From positions 17,117,001 through 17,181,000 of the forward strand of contig NC_092674.1 of NCBI RefSeq assembly GCF_964355755.1: DNA of 64,000 nucleotides. Reading direction: 5' to 3'. Below are positions 22,566 through 35,433 of this stretch, in pieces. Numbering within the stretch: position 1 is the first letter of the stretch; the number at the start of each line of letters is the position of its first letter. The notes beneath the pieces are model-generated. The model was given only the letters and a program-made list of their open reading frames with translations, made no database searches and was not told the DNA's origin. This DNA is from Antedon mediterranea. Its lineage: Eukaryota > Echinodermata > Crinoidea > Comatulida > Antedonidae. The position numbers and the translations under genes are program-made.

Positions 22566-24634
22566 AATGGACATATATTGTGTTAACATCATCTTATAGA
22601 ACCATAGTAACTAGTTATGTCAACAAATAAAAGGATCGAAGTTTGGCCATTTTTCGAAAATTTTCCTGCGGGGACCACAGGATTTTTTTCAAAAAAATAA
22701 CCAAACTTTCCACCTTTTCAAATTCAATAATTATGCTATAATATTGCCATTTATACACATATATTGTTAACATCATCTTATAGAGCCATCGTAACTAGTT
22801 ATTTCAAAAAAATAAAAGGGTCGAAAAATGGCAACATTTGCCAATTTAAAAATTAAATAATTATGCTAAAATATTTCCATTTATACAGATATATTTTGCT
22901 AGCATCATCTTATAGGGCCATAGTAAGGAATTATATCAAAAAATAAAAGGCTTGAAATTTGGAAATTTTTCGAAAATTTTCCTGCGGGGAACCTTAGGAA
23001 TTTTTTCGAAAAATGGAAAAAATTTCCATTTTTCTAAATTCGAAAATTATGCTATAATGTTGCCATTTATACAGATATATTTTGCTAACATTAACCAAAA
23101 TGTCCACCATTTAAAATTCAATAATTAGGCTATAATATTGCCATTTATGCACCTATATTGTGTTAACATCATCTTATAATGCCATAGTAACGAGTTATGT
23201 CAAAAAATATAAGGGTCGAAATTTGGCCATTTTTTGAAAATTTCCCTGCGGGGGACTATATGAATTTTTTCGAAAAATGGCAAAATTTTCCACTTTTTCA
23301 AATTCAATAATTATGTTATAATATTGCCTTTTATGCACATATATTGTGTTAACATCATCTTATAGAGCCATCGTAACTAGTTATGTCAAAAAAATAAAAG
23401 GGTCAAAAAATGGCAACATTTGCCACTTTAAAAATTAAATAATTATGCTAAAATATTTCCATTTATACAGATATATTTTGCTAACATCATCTTATAGGGC
23501 CATAGTAAGGAATTATATCAAAAAATAAAAGGCTTGAAATTTGGCAATTTTTCGAAAATTTTCCTGCGGGGAACCTTAGGAATTTTTTCGAAAAATGGAA
23601 AAAATTTCCACTTTTCAAAATTCGAAAATTATGCTATAATGTTGCCATTTATACAGATATATTTTGCTAACATTAACCAAAATGTCCACCATTTAAAATT
23701 CAATAATTAGGCTATAATATTGCCATTTATGCACCTATATTGTGTTAACATCATCTTATAATGCCATAGTAACGAGTTATGTCCAAAAATATAAGGGTCG
23801 AAATTTGGCCATTTTTTGAAAATATCCCTGCGGAGGACTATATGAATTTTTTCGAAAAATGGCAAAATTTTCCACTTTTTCAAATTCAATAATTATGTTA
23901 TAATATTGCCTTTTATGCACATATATTGTGTTAACATCATCTTATAGAGCCATCGTAACTAGTTATGTTAAAAAAATAAAAGGGTCAAAAAATGGCAACA
24001 TTTGCCACTTTAAAAATTAAATAATTATGCTGTAATATTTCCATTTATACAGATATATTTTGCTAACATCATCTTATAGAGCCATAGTAAGGAATTATAT
24101 CAAAAAATAAAAGGCTTGAAATTTGGCAATTTTTCGAACATTTTCCTGCGGGCACCAAAGGAATTTTTTTCGAAAAATGGCCAAAATTTCTATTTTCTAA
24201 CATTCGAAAATTATGCCATAATATTGCCATTTATTTAAATATATTGGGTTAACATCATCTTATAGAGCCATAAGTAACTAGTTATGTAAAAAAAATAAAA
24301 GGGTCGAAATTTTGACATTTTTCGAAAATTTTCCTCCATTTTTTCAAAAAATAACCAAAATTTCCACCTTTTAAAATTCAATAATTATGCTATAATATTG
24401 CGATTTATGCACATATATTGTGTTAACATCATCTTATAGAGCCATAGTAACTAGTTTTGTCAAAAAATAAAAGGGTCGAAATTTGGACATTTTTCGAAAA
24501 TTTTCCTCCATTTTTTCCAAAAATAACCAAAATTTCAACCTTTTAAAATTCAATAATTAGGCTATAATATTGCCATTTATACACATATATTGTGTTAACA
24601 TCATCTTATAGAGCCATAGTAACGAGTTATGTTA
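22566..24634 (+). repeat. Satellite A array with 582-bp higher-order repeat
   Basis: Tandem ~130-200-bp monomers share CATCTTATAGAGCCAT, AAAAGGGTCGAAATTTGG, a foldback around CCTGCGGGG with TTTTTCGAAAA on both sides, and ATAATATTGCC. A three-monomer block repeats with a period of 582 bases: the CTTATAGAGCCATCGTAACT landmark is at 22777, 23359 and 23941. The final monomers (24170-24634) follow a different variant, and the array then meets satellite B. Confidence 0.9.
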
Positions 24635-27600
24635 ATTCGAAACCACTATTGAGAGCACTCAAACCTGAGCATTACCCGTTACGCCACAAACCAGTAGATG
24701 ACTGAAGAGCTGATAATAGTCTATTTATATGAATGGATGATCAATCAATGAAAAATAATGCTATGTAACTTTATTTCTGATTTTTAAAAAGGTCCACTTG
24801 GTTAGGCATGACATTTACAACCATAAAAATATCTCACTTTCAAAAACAATATTTATTTTCAATTAAAAAAAAAAAGAAAAAAATAATCCTAGAGGTTCGA
24901 ACCCACTACTGAGAGAACTCAAACCTGAGCATTACCGGTTACGCCACAACCAAGTAGCTTAGTGAAGAGCTGATATTAGTCTATTTATATGAAATGAATG
25001 ATCAACCAATGAAAAATAATGTTATGCAACTTTGTTTCTGATTTTAAAAAAGGTCCACTTGTTTAGGCCTGACAGTTGCAACCCTCAAAATATCTCACTT
25101 TCAAAAACAATATTTATTTTCAATAAAAAAAAGAAAGAAAAAAAATACCCGTATAGGTTCGAACCCACTGCTTAGAGCACTCAAACCTGAGCATTAACCG
25201 TTACGCCACAAACCAGTAGATGACTGAAGAGCTGATAATAGTCTATTTATATGAAATGAATGATCAATCAATGAAAAATAATGCCATGCAACTTTGTTTC
25301 TGATTTTAAAAAAGGTCCACTTGTTTAGGCCTGACATTTACAACCCTCAAAATATCTCACTTTCAAAAACCATATTTATTTTCAATTTAAAAAAAAAGAA
25401 AAAAAATACCCCTAGAGGTTCGACCTACTACTCAGAGCACTCAAACCTAAGCATTACCGATTACGCCACAAACAAGTAGATGACTGAAGAGCTGATAATA
25501 GTCTATTTATATGAAATGAATGATCAATCGATGAAAAATAATGCCATGCAACTTTGTTTCTGATTTTAAAAAAGATCCATTTGTTTTGGCCTGACATTTA
25601 CAACCCTCAAAATATCTCATTTTCAAAAAAAATATTTATTTTCAATAAGAAAAAAAAAGCAATATCCCTAGAGGTTGGAACCTGCTACTGAGAGCACTCA
25701 AACCTGGATATTACCCGTTACGCCACAAACCAGTAGACGACTGAAGAGCTGATAATATGAAATTAATGATCAATCAATGAAAAATAATGCCATGCAACTT
25801 TGTTTATGATTTTAAAAAAGGTCCACTTCTTTAGGCCTGACATTTACAACCCTCAAAATATCTCATTTTCAAACAAAATATTTATTTTCAATTTAATAAA
25901 ATAAAAATAAAAATATCCCAAGAGGTTCAAACCCACTACTGAGAGAACTCAAACCTGAGCATTACCGGTTACACCACAAACCAGCAGATGACTGAAGAGA
26001 TCATAATAGTCTATTTATATGAAATGAATGATCAATGAATGTAAAATGATGTTATGCAACTTTGTTTCTGATTTTTTAAAAGGTCCACTTGGTTAGGCAT
26101 GACATTTACAACCATAAAAATATCTCACTTTCAAAAACAATATTTATTTTCAATTAAAAAAAAAAAGAAAAAAATAATCCTAGAGGTTCGAACCCACTAC
26201 TGAGAGAACTCAAACCTGAGCATTACCGGTTACGCCACAACCCAGTAGCTGAGTGAAGAGCTGATATTAGTCTATTTATATGAAATGAATGATCAACCAA
26301 TGAAAAATAATGTTATGCAACTTTGTTTCTGATTTTAAAAAAGGTCCACTTGTTTAGGCCTGACAGTTGCAACCCTCAAAATATCTCACTTTCAAAAACA
26401 ATATTTATTTTCAATAAAAAAAAGAAAGAAAAAAATACCCGTATAGGTTCGAACCCACTGCTGAGAGCACTCAAACCTGAGCATTAACCGTTACACTACA
26501 AACCAGTAGATGACTGAAGAGCTGATAATAGTCTATTTATATGAAATGAATGATCAATCAATGAAAAATAATGCCATGCAACTTTGTTTCTGATTTTAAA
26601 AAAGGTCCACTTGTTTAGGCCTGACATTTACAACCCTCAAAATATCTCACATTCAAAAACCATATTTATTTTCAATTTAAAAAAAAAGAAAAAAAATATC
26701 CCTAGAGATTCGACCCACTACTCTGAGCACTCAAACCTGAGCATTACCCGTTACGCCACAAACCAGTAGATGACTTAGGAGCTCATAATAGTCTATTTAT
26801 ATGAAATTAATGATCAATCAATGAAAAATAATGCCATGCAACTTTGTTTCTGATTTTAAAAAAGGTCCACTTGTTTAGGCCTGACATTTACAACCCTCAA
26901 AATATCTCACATTCAAAAACCATATTTATTTTCAATTTAAAAAAAAAGAAAAAAAATATCCCTAGAGATTCGACCCACTACTCTGAGCACTCAAACCTGA
27001 GCATTACCCGTTACGCCACAAACCAGTAGCTGAGTGAAGAGCTGATATTAGTCTATTTATATGAAATGAATGATCAACCAATGAAAAATAATGTTATGCA
27101 ACTTTGTTTCTGATTTTAAAAAAGGTCCACTTGTTTAGGCCTGACAGTTGCAACCCTCAAAATATCTCACTTTCAAAAACAATATTTATTTTCAATAAAA
27201 AAAAGAAAGAAAAAAATACCCGTATAGGTTCGAACCCACTGCTGAGAGCACTCAAACCTGAGCATTAACCGTTACACTACAAACCAGTAGATGACTGAAG
27301 AGCTGATAATAGTCTATTTATATGAAATGAATGATCAATCAATGAAAAATAATGCCATGCAACTTTGTTTCTGATTTTAAAAAAGGTCCACTTGTTTAGG
27401 CCTGACATTTACAACCCTCAAAATATCTCACATTCAAAAACCATATTTATTTTCAATTTAAAAAAAAAGAAAAAAAATATCCCTAGAGATTCGACCCACT
27501 ACTCTGAGCACTCAAACCTGAGCATTACCCGTTACGCCACAAACCAGTAGATGACTTAGGAGCTCATAATAGTCTATTTATATGAAATTAATGATCAATC

Positions 27601-30175
27601 AATGAAAAATAATGCCATGCAACTTTGTTTCTGATTTTAAAAAAGGTCCACTTATTTAGGCCTGACATTTACAACCCTCAAAATATCTCACTTTCAAAAA
27701 CCATATTTATTTTCAATTTTAAAAAAAGAAAAAAAATACCCCTAGAGGTTCGACCCACTACTCAGAGCACTCAAACCTAAGCATTACCGATTACGCCACA
27801 AACCAGTAGATGACTGAAGAGCTGATGATAATAGTCTATTTATATGAAATGAATGATCAATCGATGAAAAATAATGCCATGCAACTTTGTTTCTGATTTT
27901 AAAAAAGATCCATTTGTTTTGGCCTGACATTTACAACCCTCAAAATATCTCATTTTCAAAAAAAATATTTATTTTCAATAAGAAAAAAAAAGCAATATCC
28001 CTAGAGGTTGGAACCCGCTACTGAGAGCACTCAAACCTGGGTATTACCCGTTACGCCACAAACCAGTAGACGACTGAAGAGCTGATAATATGAAATTAAT
28101 GATCAATCAATGAAAAATAATGCCATGCAACTTTGTTTATGATTTTAAAAAAGGTCCACTTCTTCAGGCCTGACATTTACAACCCTCAAAATATCTCATT
28201 TTCAAACGAAATATTTATTTTCAATTTAATAAAATAAAAATAAAAATATCCCAAGAGGTTCAAACCCACTACTGAGAGAACTCAAACCTGAGCATTACCG
28301 GTTACACCACAAACCAGCAGATGACTGAAGAGATCATAATAGTCTATTTATATGAAATGAATGATCAATGAATGTAAAATGATGTTATGCAACTTTGTTT
28401 CTGATTTTTTAAAAGGTCCACTTGGTTAGGCATGACATTTACAACCATAAAAATATCTCACTTTCAAAAACAATATTTATTTTCAATTAAAAAAGAAAAG
28501 AAAAAAATAATCCTAGAGGTTCGAACCCACTACTGAGAGAACTCAAACCTGAGCATTACCGGTTACGCCACAACCCAGTAGCTGAGTGAAGAGCTGATAT
28601 TAGTCTATTTATATGAAATGAATGATCAACCAATGAAAAATAATGTTATGCAACTTTGTTTCTGATTTTAAAAAAGGTCCACTTGTTTAGGCCTGACATT
28701 TACAACTATAACAATATCTCACTTTCAAAAACAATATTTATTTTCAAATAAAAAAAAAAGAAAAAAAATATCCCTAGAAGTTCGAACCCACTATTGAAAT
28801 CACTCAAACCTGAGCATTACCCGTTACGCCGCAAACCAGTAGATGACTGAAGAGCTGATAATAGTCTATTTATATGAAATAGATGATCAATCAATGAAAA
28901 ATAATGCCATGCAACTTTGTTTCTGATTTTAAAAAAGGTTCACTTGTTTAGGCCTGACAGTTGCAACCCTCAAAATATCTCACTTTTAAAAACAATATTT
29001 ATTTTCAATAAAAAAAAAAAAAAAAAAAATACCAGTATAGGTTCGAACCCACTGCTGAGAGCACTCAAACCTGAGCATTACCCGTTACGCCACAAACCAG
29101 TAGATGACTGAAGAGCTGATAATAGTCTATTTATATGAAATGAATGATCAATCAATGAAAAATAATGCCATGCAACTTTGTTTCTGATTTTAAAAAAGGT
29201 CCACTTGTTTAGGCCTGACATTTACAACCCTCAAAATATCTCACATTCAAAAACCATATTTATTTTCAATTTAAAAAAAATGAAAAAAAATATCCCTAGA
29301 GGTTCGACCCACTACTCAGAGCACTCAAACCTGAGCATCACCCGTTACGCCACAAACCAGTAGATGACTGAGGAGCTGATAATAGTCTATTTATATGAAA
29401 TGAATGATCAATCGATGAAAAATAATGCCATGCACCTTTGTTTCTGATTTTAAAAAAGATCCATTTGTTTTGGCCTGACATTTACAACCCTCAAAATATC
29501 TCATTTTCAAAAAAAATATTTATTTTCAATAAGAAAAAAAAAGCAATATCCCTAGAGGTTTGGAATCAGCTACTGGCAGCACTCAAACCTGGGTATTACC
29601 CGTTACACCACAAACCAGTAGATGACTGAAGTGCTGATAATATGAAATTAATGATCAATCAATGAAAAATAATGCCATGCAACTTTGTTTCTGATTTTAA
29701 AAAAGGTCCACTTCTTTAGGCCTGACATTTACAACCCTCAAAATATCTCATTAAAAAAAATATATTTATTTTCAATTAAAAAAAAAAAAGAAAAAAAGAA
29801 ATATCCCTAGAGGTTCGAACCCACTACTGAGAGCACTCAGACCTGAATATTACTCGTTACGCCACAAACCAGTACATGTCTGAGGAGCTGATAATAGTCT
29901 ATTTATATGAAATTAATGATCAATCAATGAAAAATAATGTTATGCCACTTTGTTTCTGATTTTAAAAAAGGTTCACTTGTTTAGGCTTGACAGTTGCAAC
30001 CCTCAAAATATCTCACTTTCAAAAACAATATTTATTTTCAATAAAAAAAAAAGAAGTAATAAAATACCCGCATAGGTTCGAACCCACTGCTGAGAGCACT
30101 CAAACCTGAGCATTACCCGTTACGCCACAAACCAGTAGATGACTGAAGAGCTGATAATACTCTATTTATATGAAA
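24635..30175. repeat. Satellite B array 1 (~260-bp tRNA-derived units)
   Basis: About 21 head-to-tail units of ~258-261 bp. Plus-strand order in a unit is GGTTCGAACCC, a TGAGAGCACTCAAACC segment, CCGTTACGCCACAAACCAG, AGCTGATAATAGTCTATTTA, GCAACTTTGTTTCTGATTTT, GGTCCACTTGTTTAGGCCTG, CAATATTTATTTTCAA, then an A-run. The minus strand holds the pol III boxes described at 47540-47625. Larger blocks recur: the CTTGGTTAGGC variant is at 24797, 26088 and 28421, giving blocks of 1,291 and 2,333 bases (five and nine units). Confidence 0.95.
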
Positions 30176-30540
30176 TAAATAATACTAGATACTAGAATAC
30201 AGCTACTACTAGAATATACAGGGGTTTAGAGACTAGTAATTAGGCCTAATAGTATCAATAGAAACTATAATTTTAACACGTAATTCTTTAGTAATAAACT
30301 ATATTAAAAACACCATAAACTAAAGGCTGATTATTTCGACAATCCACACAAAACTCCGCTATTCTATTATGAAATCAGCGGAGATAGGCCTAGAATCGTA
30401 CCGCACTTGTGTAATCACTTCTTGTTGCTATACGCTTGGGTGCACACGGAACAAGAAAATTTAACTGATGAATTATTCATGTTTATTTTGTGACGTTTCA
30501 TGATGGGGTCCCCAACTTATGTACGAAAAAAAAAATCGCT
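30176..30540. other. Unassigned sequence between satellite B and Ngaro copy 1
   Basis: Satellite B ends near 30175 at ATGAAATAAATAATAC. The next 365 bases have no counterpart in Ngaro copy 2 and no recognised gene. They contain AGGCCT words and an inverted pair around AACTCCGCT / AGCGGAG (about 30352-30383). Confidence 0.5.
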
Positions 30541-30660
30541 GCCCGGCCTAAAGATAAACGACCTAACTAATTTTGTAAATCAAGTGGCAACATTCAAGCC
30601 AGATTTTTGATAATCGACCTCGGATCGAATGACCCAGTTAAAAAGTAAGGTCTGCTTTCA
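30541..30660 (+). pseudogene. SGNH-hydrolase-like fragment, copy 1
   Basis: Reads PGLKINDLTNFVNQV, then, after a one-base frameshift in a T run, LIIDLGSND. GxND is block III of SGNH/GDSL hydrolases. The N-terminal part seen in copy 2 is missing because the block starts here. Confidence 0.55.
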
Positions 30661-30954
30661 GGCTAACTTATGCCATTAAATAACAACAATCTTATTATCT
30701 GTTTCTACTACTGCGTCACTGTGGACAATCCGGAACCGGATTTTAGAGGAAAATAAATACATAATTAAACAGAGTAAACAAAACAAAATGCCAGGCAATA
30801 CACTGTTGACACCATTTATTATTTTCCCATTGTTTTACATCCAAAAGAAATAAATAATAACTTGTTTTTTTTTTTGTTTGTTTTTTTTTCTTTCTTGATG
30901 CTACGCTAAACTGGCAAATATTTTGCACAAATCTGAATGGTTTATAGTTAGTAT

Positions 30955-32380
30955 AGCATTCATCTTATGACTCATGCTGGTTCCCCAAGTACATCATCAT
31001 TATATTAAGACTCATGCTGGTTTCCAAAGTACAGCATTCATTATGACTCATGCCGGTTTCCCAAGTACAGCATTCTCATGCTCCTAAGTACAGCATTCAT
31101 TATATGACTCATGCTGGTTCCCCTTCTACCACCACATAATTACTTATGCTGGTTCATAAACTACCCCCACATATGGCGGTGTTTTATTACTCATGCTCTT
31201 AAGTACAGCATTCATTATATGACTCATGCTGGTTTCCCTACTACCACCACATAATTTTTTTTGCTGGTTCATTATATTACTCATGCTCTTAAGTACAGCA
31301 TTCATTATATGACTCATGCTGGTTTCCCTACTACCACCACATAATTTCTTATGCTGGTTCATTATATTACTCATGCTCTTAAAGTACAGCATTCATTATA
31401 TGACTCATGCTGGTTTCCCTACTACCACCACATAATTTCGTATGCTGGTTCATTACCTACCCCCACATACGGCGGTGTTTTATCACTCATGCTCTTAAGT
31501 ACAGCATTCATTATATGACTCATGCTGGTTTCACTACTACCACCACATAATTTCTTACGCTGGTTCATTACCTACCTCCACATACGGTGGTGTTTTATCA
31601 CTCATGTTCTTAAGTACAGCATTCATTATATGACTCATGCTGGTTTCCCTACTACCACCACATAATTTCTTATGCTGGTTCATTAACCCTACTACCACCA
31701 CATAATTTCTTATGCTGGTTATTACCCACCCCCACATACGGCGGTGTTTTTATCACTCATGCTCTTAAGTACAGCATTCATTATATGACTCATGCTGGTT
31801 TCCCTACTACCACCACATAATTACTTATGCTGGTTCATTAACCCTACTACCACCACATAATTTCTTATGCTGGTTCACCATTATATGACTACTACCACCA
31901 CATAATTTCTTATGCTGGTTCATTCATTATATTATGACTCATGCTGGTTCCCCTATTACCACCACATAATTACTTATGCTGGTTCATTTACCCTACTACC
32001 ACCACATAATTTCTTATGCTGGTTCATTACCCACCCCCACATACGGCGGTGTTTTTATCACTCATGCTCTTAAGTACAGCATTCATTATATGACTGATGC
32101 TGGTTTCCCTACTACCACCACCACATAATTACTTATGCTGGTTCATTAACCCTACTACCACCACATAATTTCTTATGCTGGTTCACCATTATATGACTAC
32201 TACCACCACATAATTTCTTATGCTGGTTCATTCATTATATTATGACTCATGCTGATTCCCCTATTACCACCACATAATTACTTATGCTGGTTCATTTACC
32301 CTATTACCACCACATAATTACTTATGCTGGTTCATTTACCCTACTACCACCACATAATTTCTCATGCTGGTTCATTCTCT
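30955..32380. repeat. Minisatellite within Ngaro copy 1 (diverged 115-bp and shorter units)
   Basis: Repeats combine three words: GTACAGCATTCATTATATGA, TGCTGGTT followed by CTACTACCACCACATAATT, and CCCCCACATACGGCGGTGTT. Full 115-bp units are few, and many units are shortened or rearranged compared with copy 2. It lies between the SGNH-like and gag-like parts. Long minus-strand frames here are translations of the repeat and not genes. Confidence 0.9.
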
Positions 32381-32676
32381 ACCCCAATGCTGACTTTTGT
32401 CTCCAATCTTTTATTCACTCCTTTAACATGGTTGCAGGGCCCTTTTCCCCTGCAACTTGATGATATCTGTCCTCACACATTTTTCTTTCCGTCTTAATTG
32501 CACAAAGATTTTCTGACAGATACACCATGTCAGGACGGAAAAGAACTAACAAGAGGTAAAAAATACGGCACCAAAAAAAAAAGAAAAAAAAAAGAACCGT
32601 GCCAGTACCTGAATTTGACATAAATAAGAATTAAAGGACATGAGGCATATCGTCGAAACCCTGGTAACTTCTGTGG

Positions 32677-33060
32677 TTGAGATTAATGTCGGTAAGCCGA
32701 CCCTACCGGCAGCTCTCTTCCTCAAATCCCCTACCTTGTCAAAAACTTAAAGAGAAAATAATCTCCCACAAATTCATCGAGCTGCACAATCTGCTCGACT
32801 TCAACAGCGAAGCGGAAGCTTTGACGCTAACGCTCACTGGTACCTTTGAACTTGTGCCTAAGCCCAAATGCCGCATCTTAAACGAACACAACTGGCACTA
32901 GGCCTTTCACGACTTTGCCACAATTTTATTTAAGCAAATATACGCAGGACATCTTAAATTATTTTAAGTATATTAAATACCTCATGCGCAGTCATCCAAA
33001 TTAATGGTACTTTTACGACTGATAATTTCGAATGGCTACTGAGTACACACTTTGCTCTTG
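32677..33060 (+). pseudogene. Ngaro gag-like ORF1, copy 1, broken
   Basis: The first 75 residues (32677-32901) contain LKEKIISHKFIELHNLLDF and CRILNEHNWH, a stop, then AFHDFATILFKQIYAGH in the same frame. In a second frame, after further lesions, W.FYD..FRMA follows. The L..KI..G.FI.L..LL, W..AFH.FA and W..YD..FR pattern is what I remember of Ngaro/DIRS ORF1 proteins, which act as capsid/nucleic-acid-binding proteins. At least four stops or shifts are present. It lies directly upstream of RT, the family order. Confidence 0.6.
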
Positions 33061-33109
33061 GTCAAGCCGACCTCCTGCATAAACTAGACGCAACGACCTA
33101 ACCATAAAC

Positions 33110-34675
33110 CTCGAACCCATCCAACCGTGGAGCGTCCACTCGGCTTCTCCTACCATAACAGATTCAATAGATGTGTCCAGACAAACTGTCAGTATCGCCA
33201 CTCGTTTTTCAGTGCTCGGGATCCCAATAATTCCCACTAGAATAAGCGCACTCCTATCTGGTTACAAACACCACGCTTACTTAACCCAATGTTTCGCTCA
33301 TGGCTTCTACCTTACATGGGGCTGTTTTTACAGCAACTAACTCCCAAGCTATCATCAACAACCTTCCGGAAATTCCGTACCTGAAAAATGTCGTATCCTC
33401 CACAACCTCTCCTATCCCTACGACTCAAACGCTGTCAATCACAACATCCCTGGGTTTTGCATAACAGTTCATTACGAAACAATATCCAACGCAATAGACA
33501 TAATTGACATACACAATCACCCGGCATTCATGGCTAAGACGGACACCAGTGACGCATACAGACTAATACATTTACATCCCACTCAATATCACCTCACAGG
33601 TTTCACGTGGTTAGGCCAGTATTACTACGATAAAACGCTTCCCCAAGGCGGCGGATCTTCGTGTCAAATATTCAATAAGTTTTCTGACGGAGTGAAATTT
33701 TTCCTTATAAAAATGTTAAAACAGCCCAATAACGTGAAAATATTAGACGACATCCTCGTCATTGAAGACACACACCAACTGTGTGCGAACTCCTTGAAGA
33801 TATCCAAGACGCTTGCTGACCGCGGTGGCATACCTCTAGCACCGCACAAAACAATTTCACCCACCACCACCATTTCCTTCCTGGGTATTGAACTTGATTT
33901 ACAGAAAATGTAAGACAGGCTTCCATCTGAGATAATAAAATTACGTTACTCCCTTTAAAGTTCAAAACTTCACTCAACTACATTGAGAGCCCTCCAATCT
34001 CTTTGAAAAGCTACAATTTGCCACCTGGGTTATACCCTCTGGGCGGCGTTCCTAAGAAGGCTTAATGCCCTAACGGCCGGTCTAACTAACCCCCTTTTCA
34101 ACTATTCACCTTTCTGACTCAGCAAAGGAGGATCTCCAAATTTGGGCCGACTTTCTTAGCAAACACAATGGCGTTACCATTTTTCAACCCCACAAAAATT
34201 TGACTCGCAGCGTTTACATTTCTCCTCTGATGCCTCAAAAACCGCACTTGGTGCGACCTTCCAAAAGTTCTGGATTCAAGGCCGCTGGCCGGAATCTTGG
34301 AAAATGTTCGACATCATGGTTCTCGAAATTTACCCCATCTATGTCATGCTTTCGATTTTTGCAAAACAGCTAGCCAACACCCATGTAGTTTTCCACTGTG
34401 ATAACCTAGCTGATGTATATGTGCTTAACAAAAAATCGTCATCAAACGAAAAGCGCTATCGTCCTTTTGTTACTACTAAACAACATTCAGTTTACAGCCA
34501 GGCACATCCCTGGTAAGCAAAACAGGATATGTGACGCTCTTTCTCGTTTTCAGGAAACGGAGGCCATGCTAGAGGAGCACAGTATGAACCGCACACCGCT
34601 AAAGTCACCAAAGCACTTACAACCAATCTACTTCGAACCACTAAACAACTCAAGATCCTCACACGAGAGCTAATG
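33110..34675 (+). pseudogene. Ngaro/DIRS reverse transcriptase-RNase H, copy 1, broken
   Basis: The N-terminal part (about 33240-33520, several frames) keeps ISALLSGYKHHAYLTQCF and RILHNLSYPYDSNAVN. The open part 33530-33913 has KTDTSDAYRLIHLHP (motif A Asp), LPQGG (motif B region), and ILDD at residues 71-74 in place of the usual YxDD. FLGIELD follows. RNase H/connection blocks come next in changing frames: DLQIWADFLSKHNG, FSSDASKTALGATF, VVFHCDNLADV and HIPGKQNRICDALSRF (34304-34673). A 17-base deletion after 34453, relative to copy 2, breaks the RNase H frame. Copy 1 retains the 142 bases (33348-33489) that copy 2 has lost. Confidence 0.85.
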
Positions 34676-35308
34676 TGGAACTCATTAAGCAAATGAACCG
34701 CTAGTAACTATAAAAGCAAATGGCACCATTTTAACCAATTCAGGAAATTACTAAGCCTTCCGCTACCAGCGACTCCATAGACAATTGTTCTCTATGTAAG
34801 TAAGCTGACTAAAAATGCACTGGCGATTTCCACGATTCGAAACTACCTTAGCCCAGTATCATTCGTGCACAGGGTATCATTTATGGAAGACCTTACCGCA
34901 AATCCAGCAGTCAGCAATTTATGCAGAGGAGTAACGAAACAAAAAACGAACTCTCCATCCAAACCGATCAGACCGCCGGTCACCTCCGACATTCTTGTAA
35001 CGCTAATTGGACATATGCGAGGTAGCATGAAATTCAAATACGAATTCATCCTATACAGAGCCTTGTTCATAATATGTTACTTCGCATGCCTCGGAGCCAG
35101 TGAAGCAGTAGTCTCCAAGGCCGCAGAACACACACTAATGCTATAAACAATTAGCTCGCCATGCTAGTCTGGAACATACACAGTTTAACACTCATTCTTT
35201 CAGAATCGGTCGAGCTACCGACCTTCACCAACTTGGACACTCTCACCAAGACATTATGATTTTTGGACGATGGTCGAACCACATAACTTTGTCAAATACA
35301 GCGTTGTA
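34672..35308 (+). pseudogene. Ngaro/DIRS tyrosine recombinase, copy 1, broken
   Basis: The SAM-like N-terminal domain is seen as NYKSKWHHFNQF and ISTIRNYLSPVSFVH. The longest open part is 34865-35146. The catalytic core follows as RALFIICYFACLGASEAVV, where the catalytic Arg of box I is replaced (LGASE instead of the usual LRxxE). After a stop, HSFRIGRATDLHQLGH gives the H-x-x-R of box II, then IFGRWSNH, then a frameshift before the nucleophile candidate FVKYSVV. The enzyme would join circular cDNA to the genome by recombination. Both copies share the missing Arg, so loss preceded the duplication. Confidence 0.8.
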
Positions 35309-35433
35309 AATATGGGTGCTGGCTGGTTGGCATATTTCCTAAGCATGACTGGGTATTAAGCGTCAAGCTTAAACAAAGTTTGATACTTATTTTTCCTGTA
35401 TATCGTTTTACTTATTTCATTTTTGTTTTCTTT

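Noticed and set aside
25294-29629. Repeated 61-64-residue frames beginning MFLILKK
   Set aside because: They translate the satellite B unit. They recur only because the unit recurs, are Lys-rich from the A-run, and shift with A-run length.
31144-31737. Minus-strand frames with HKKLCGGSRETSMSHIMN repeats, also at 52480-53165
   Set aside because: Translation of the minisatellite. Period and sequence follow the DNA repeat, with no start context or domain.
32415-32621. Minus-strand frame with a long Phe run
   Set aside because: Created by an A-run in the Ngaro 5' non-coding part. The run is absent in copy 2.
33664-33977. Minus-strand frames over the Ngaro RT
   Set aside because: Antisense shadows of the RT pseudogene; the same frames appear in copy 2.
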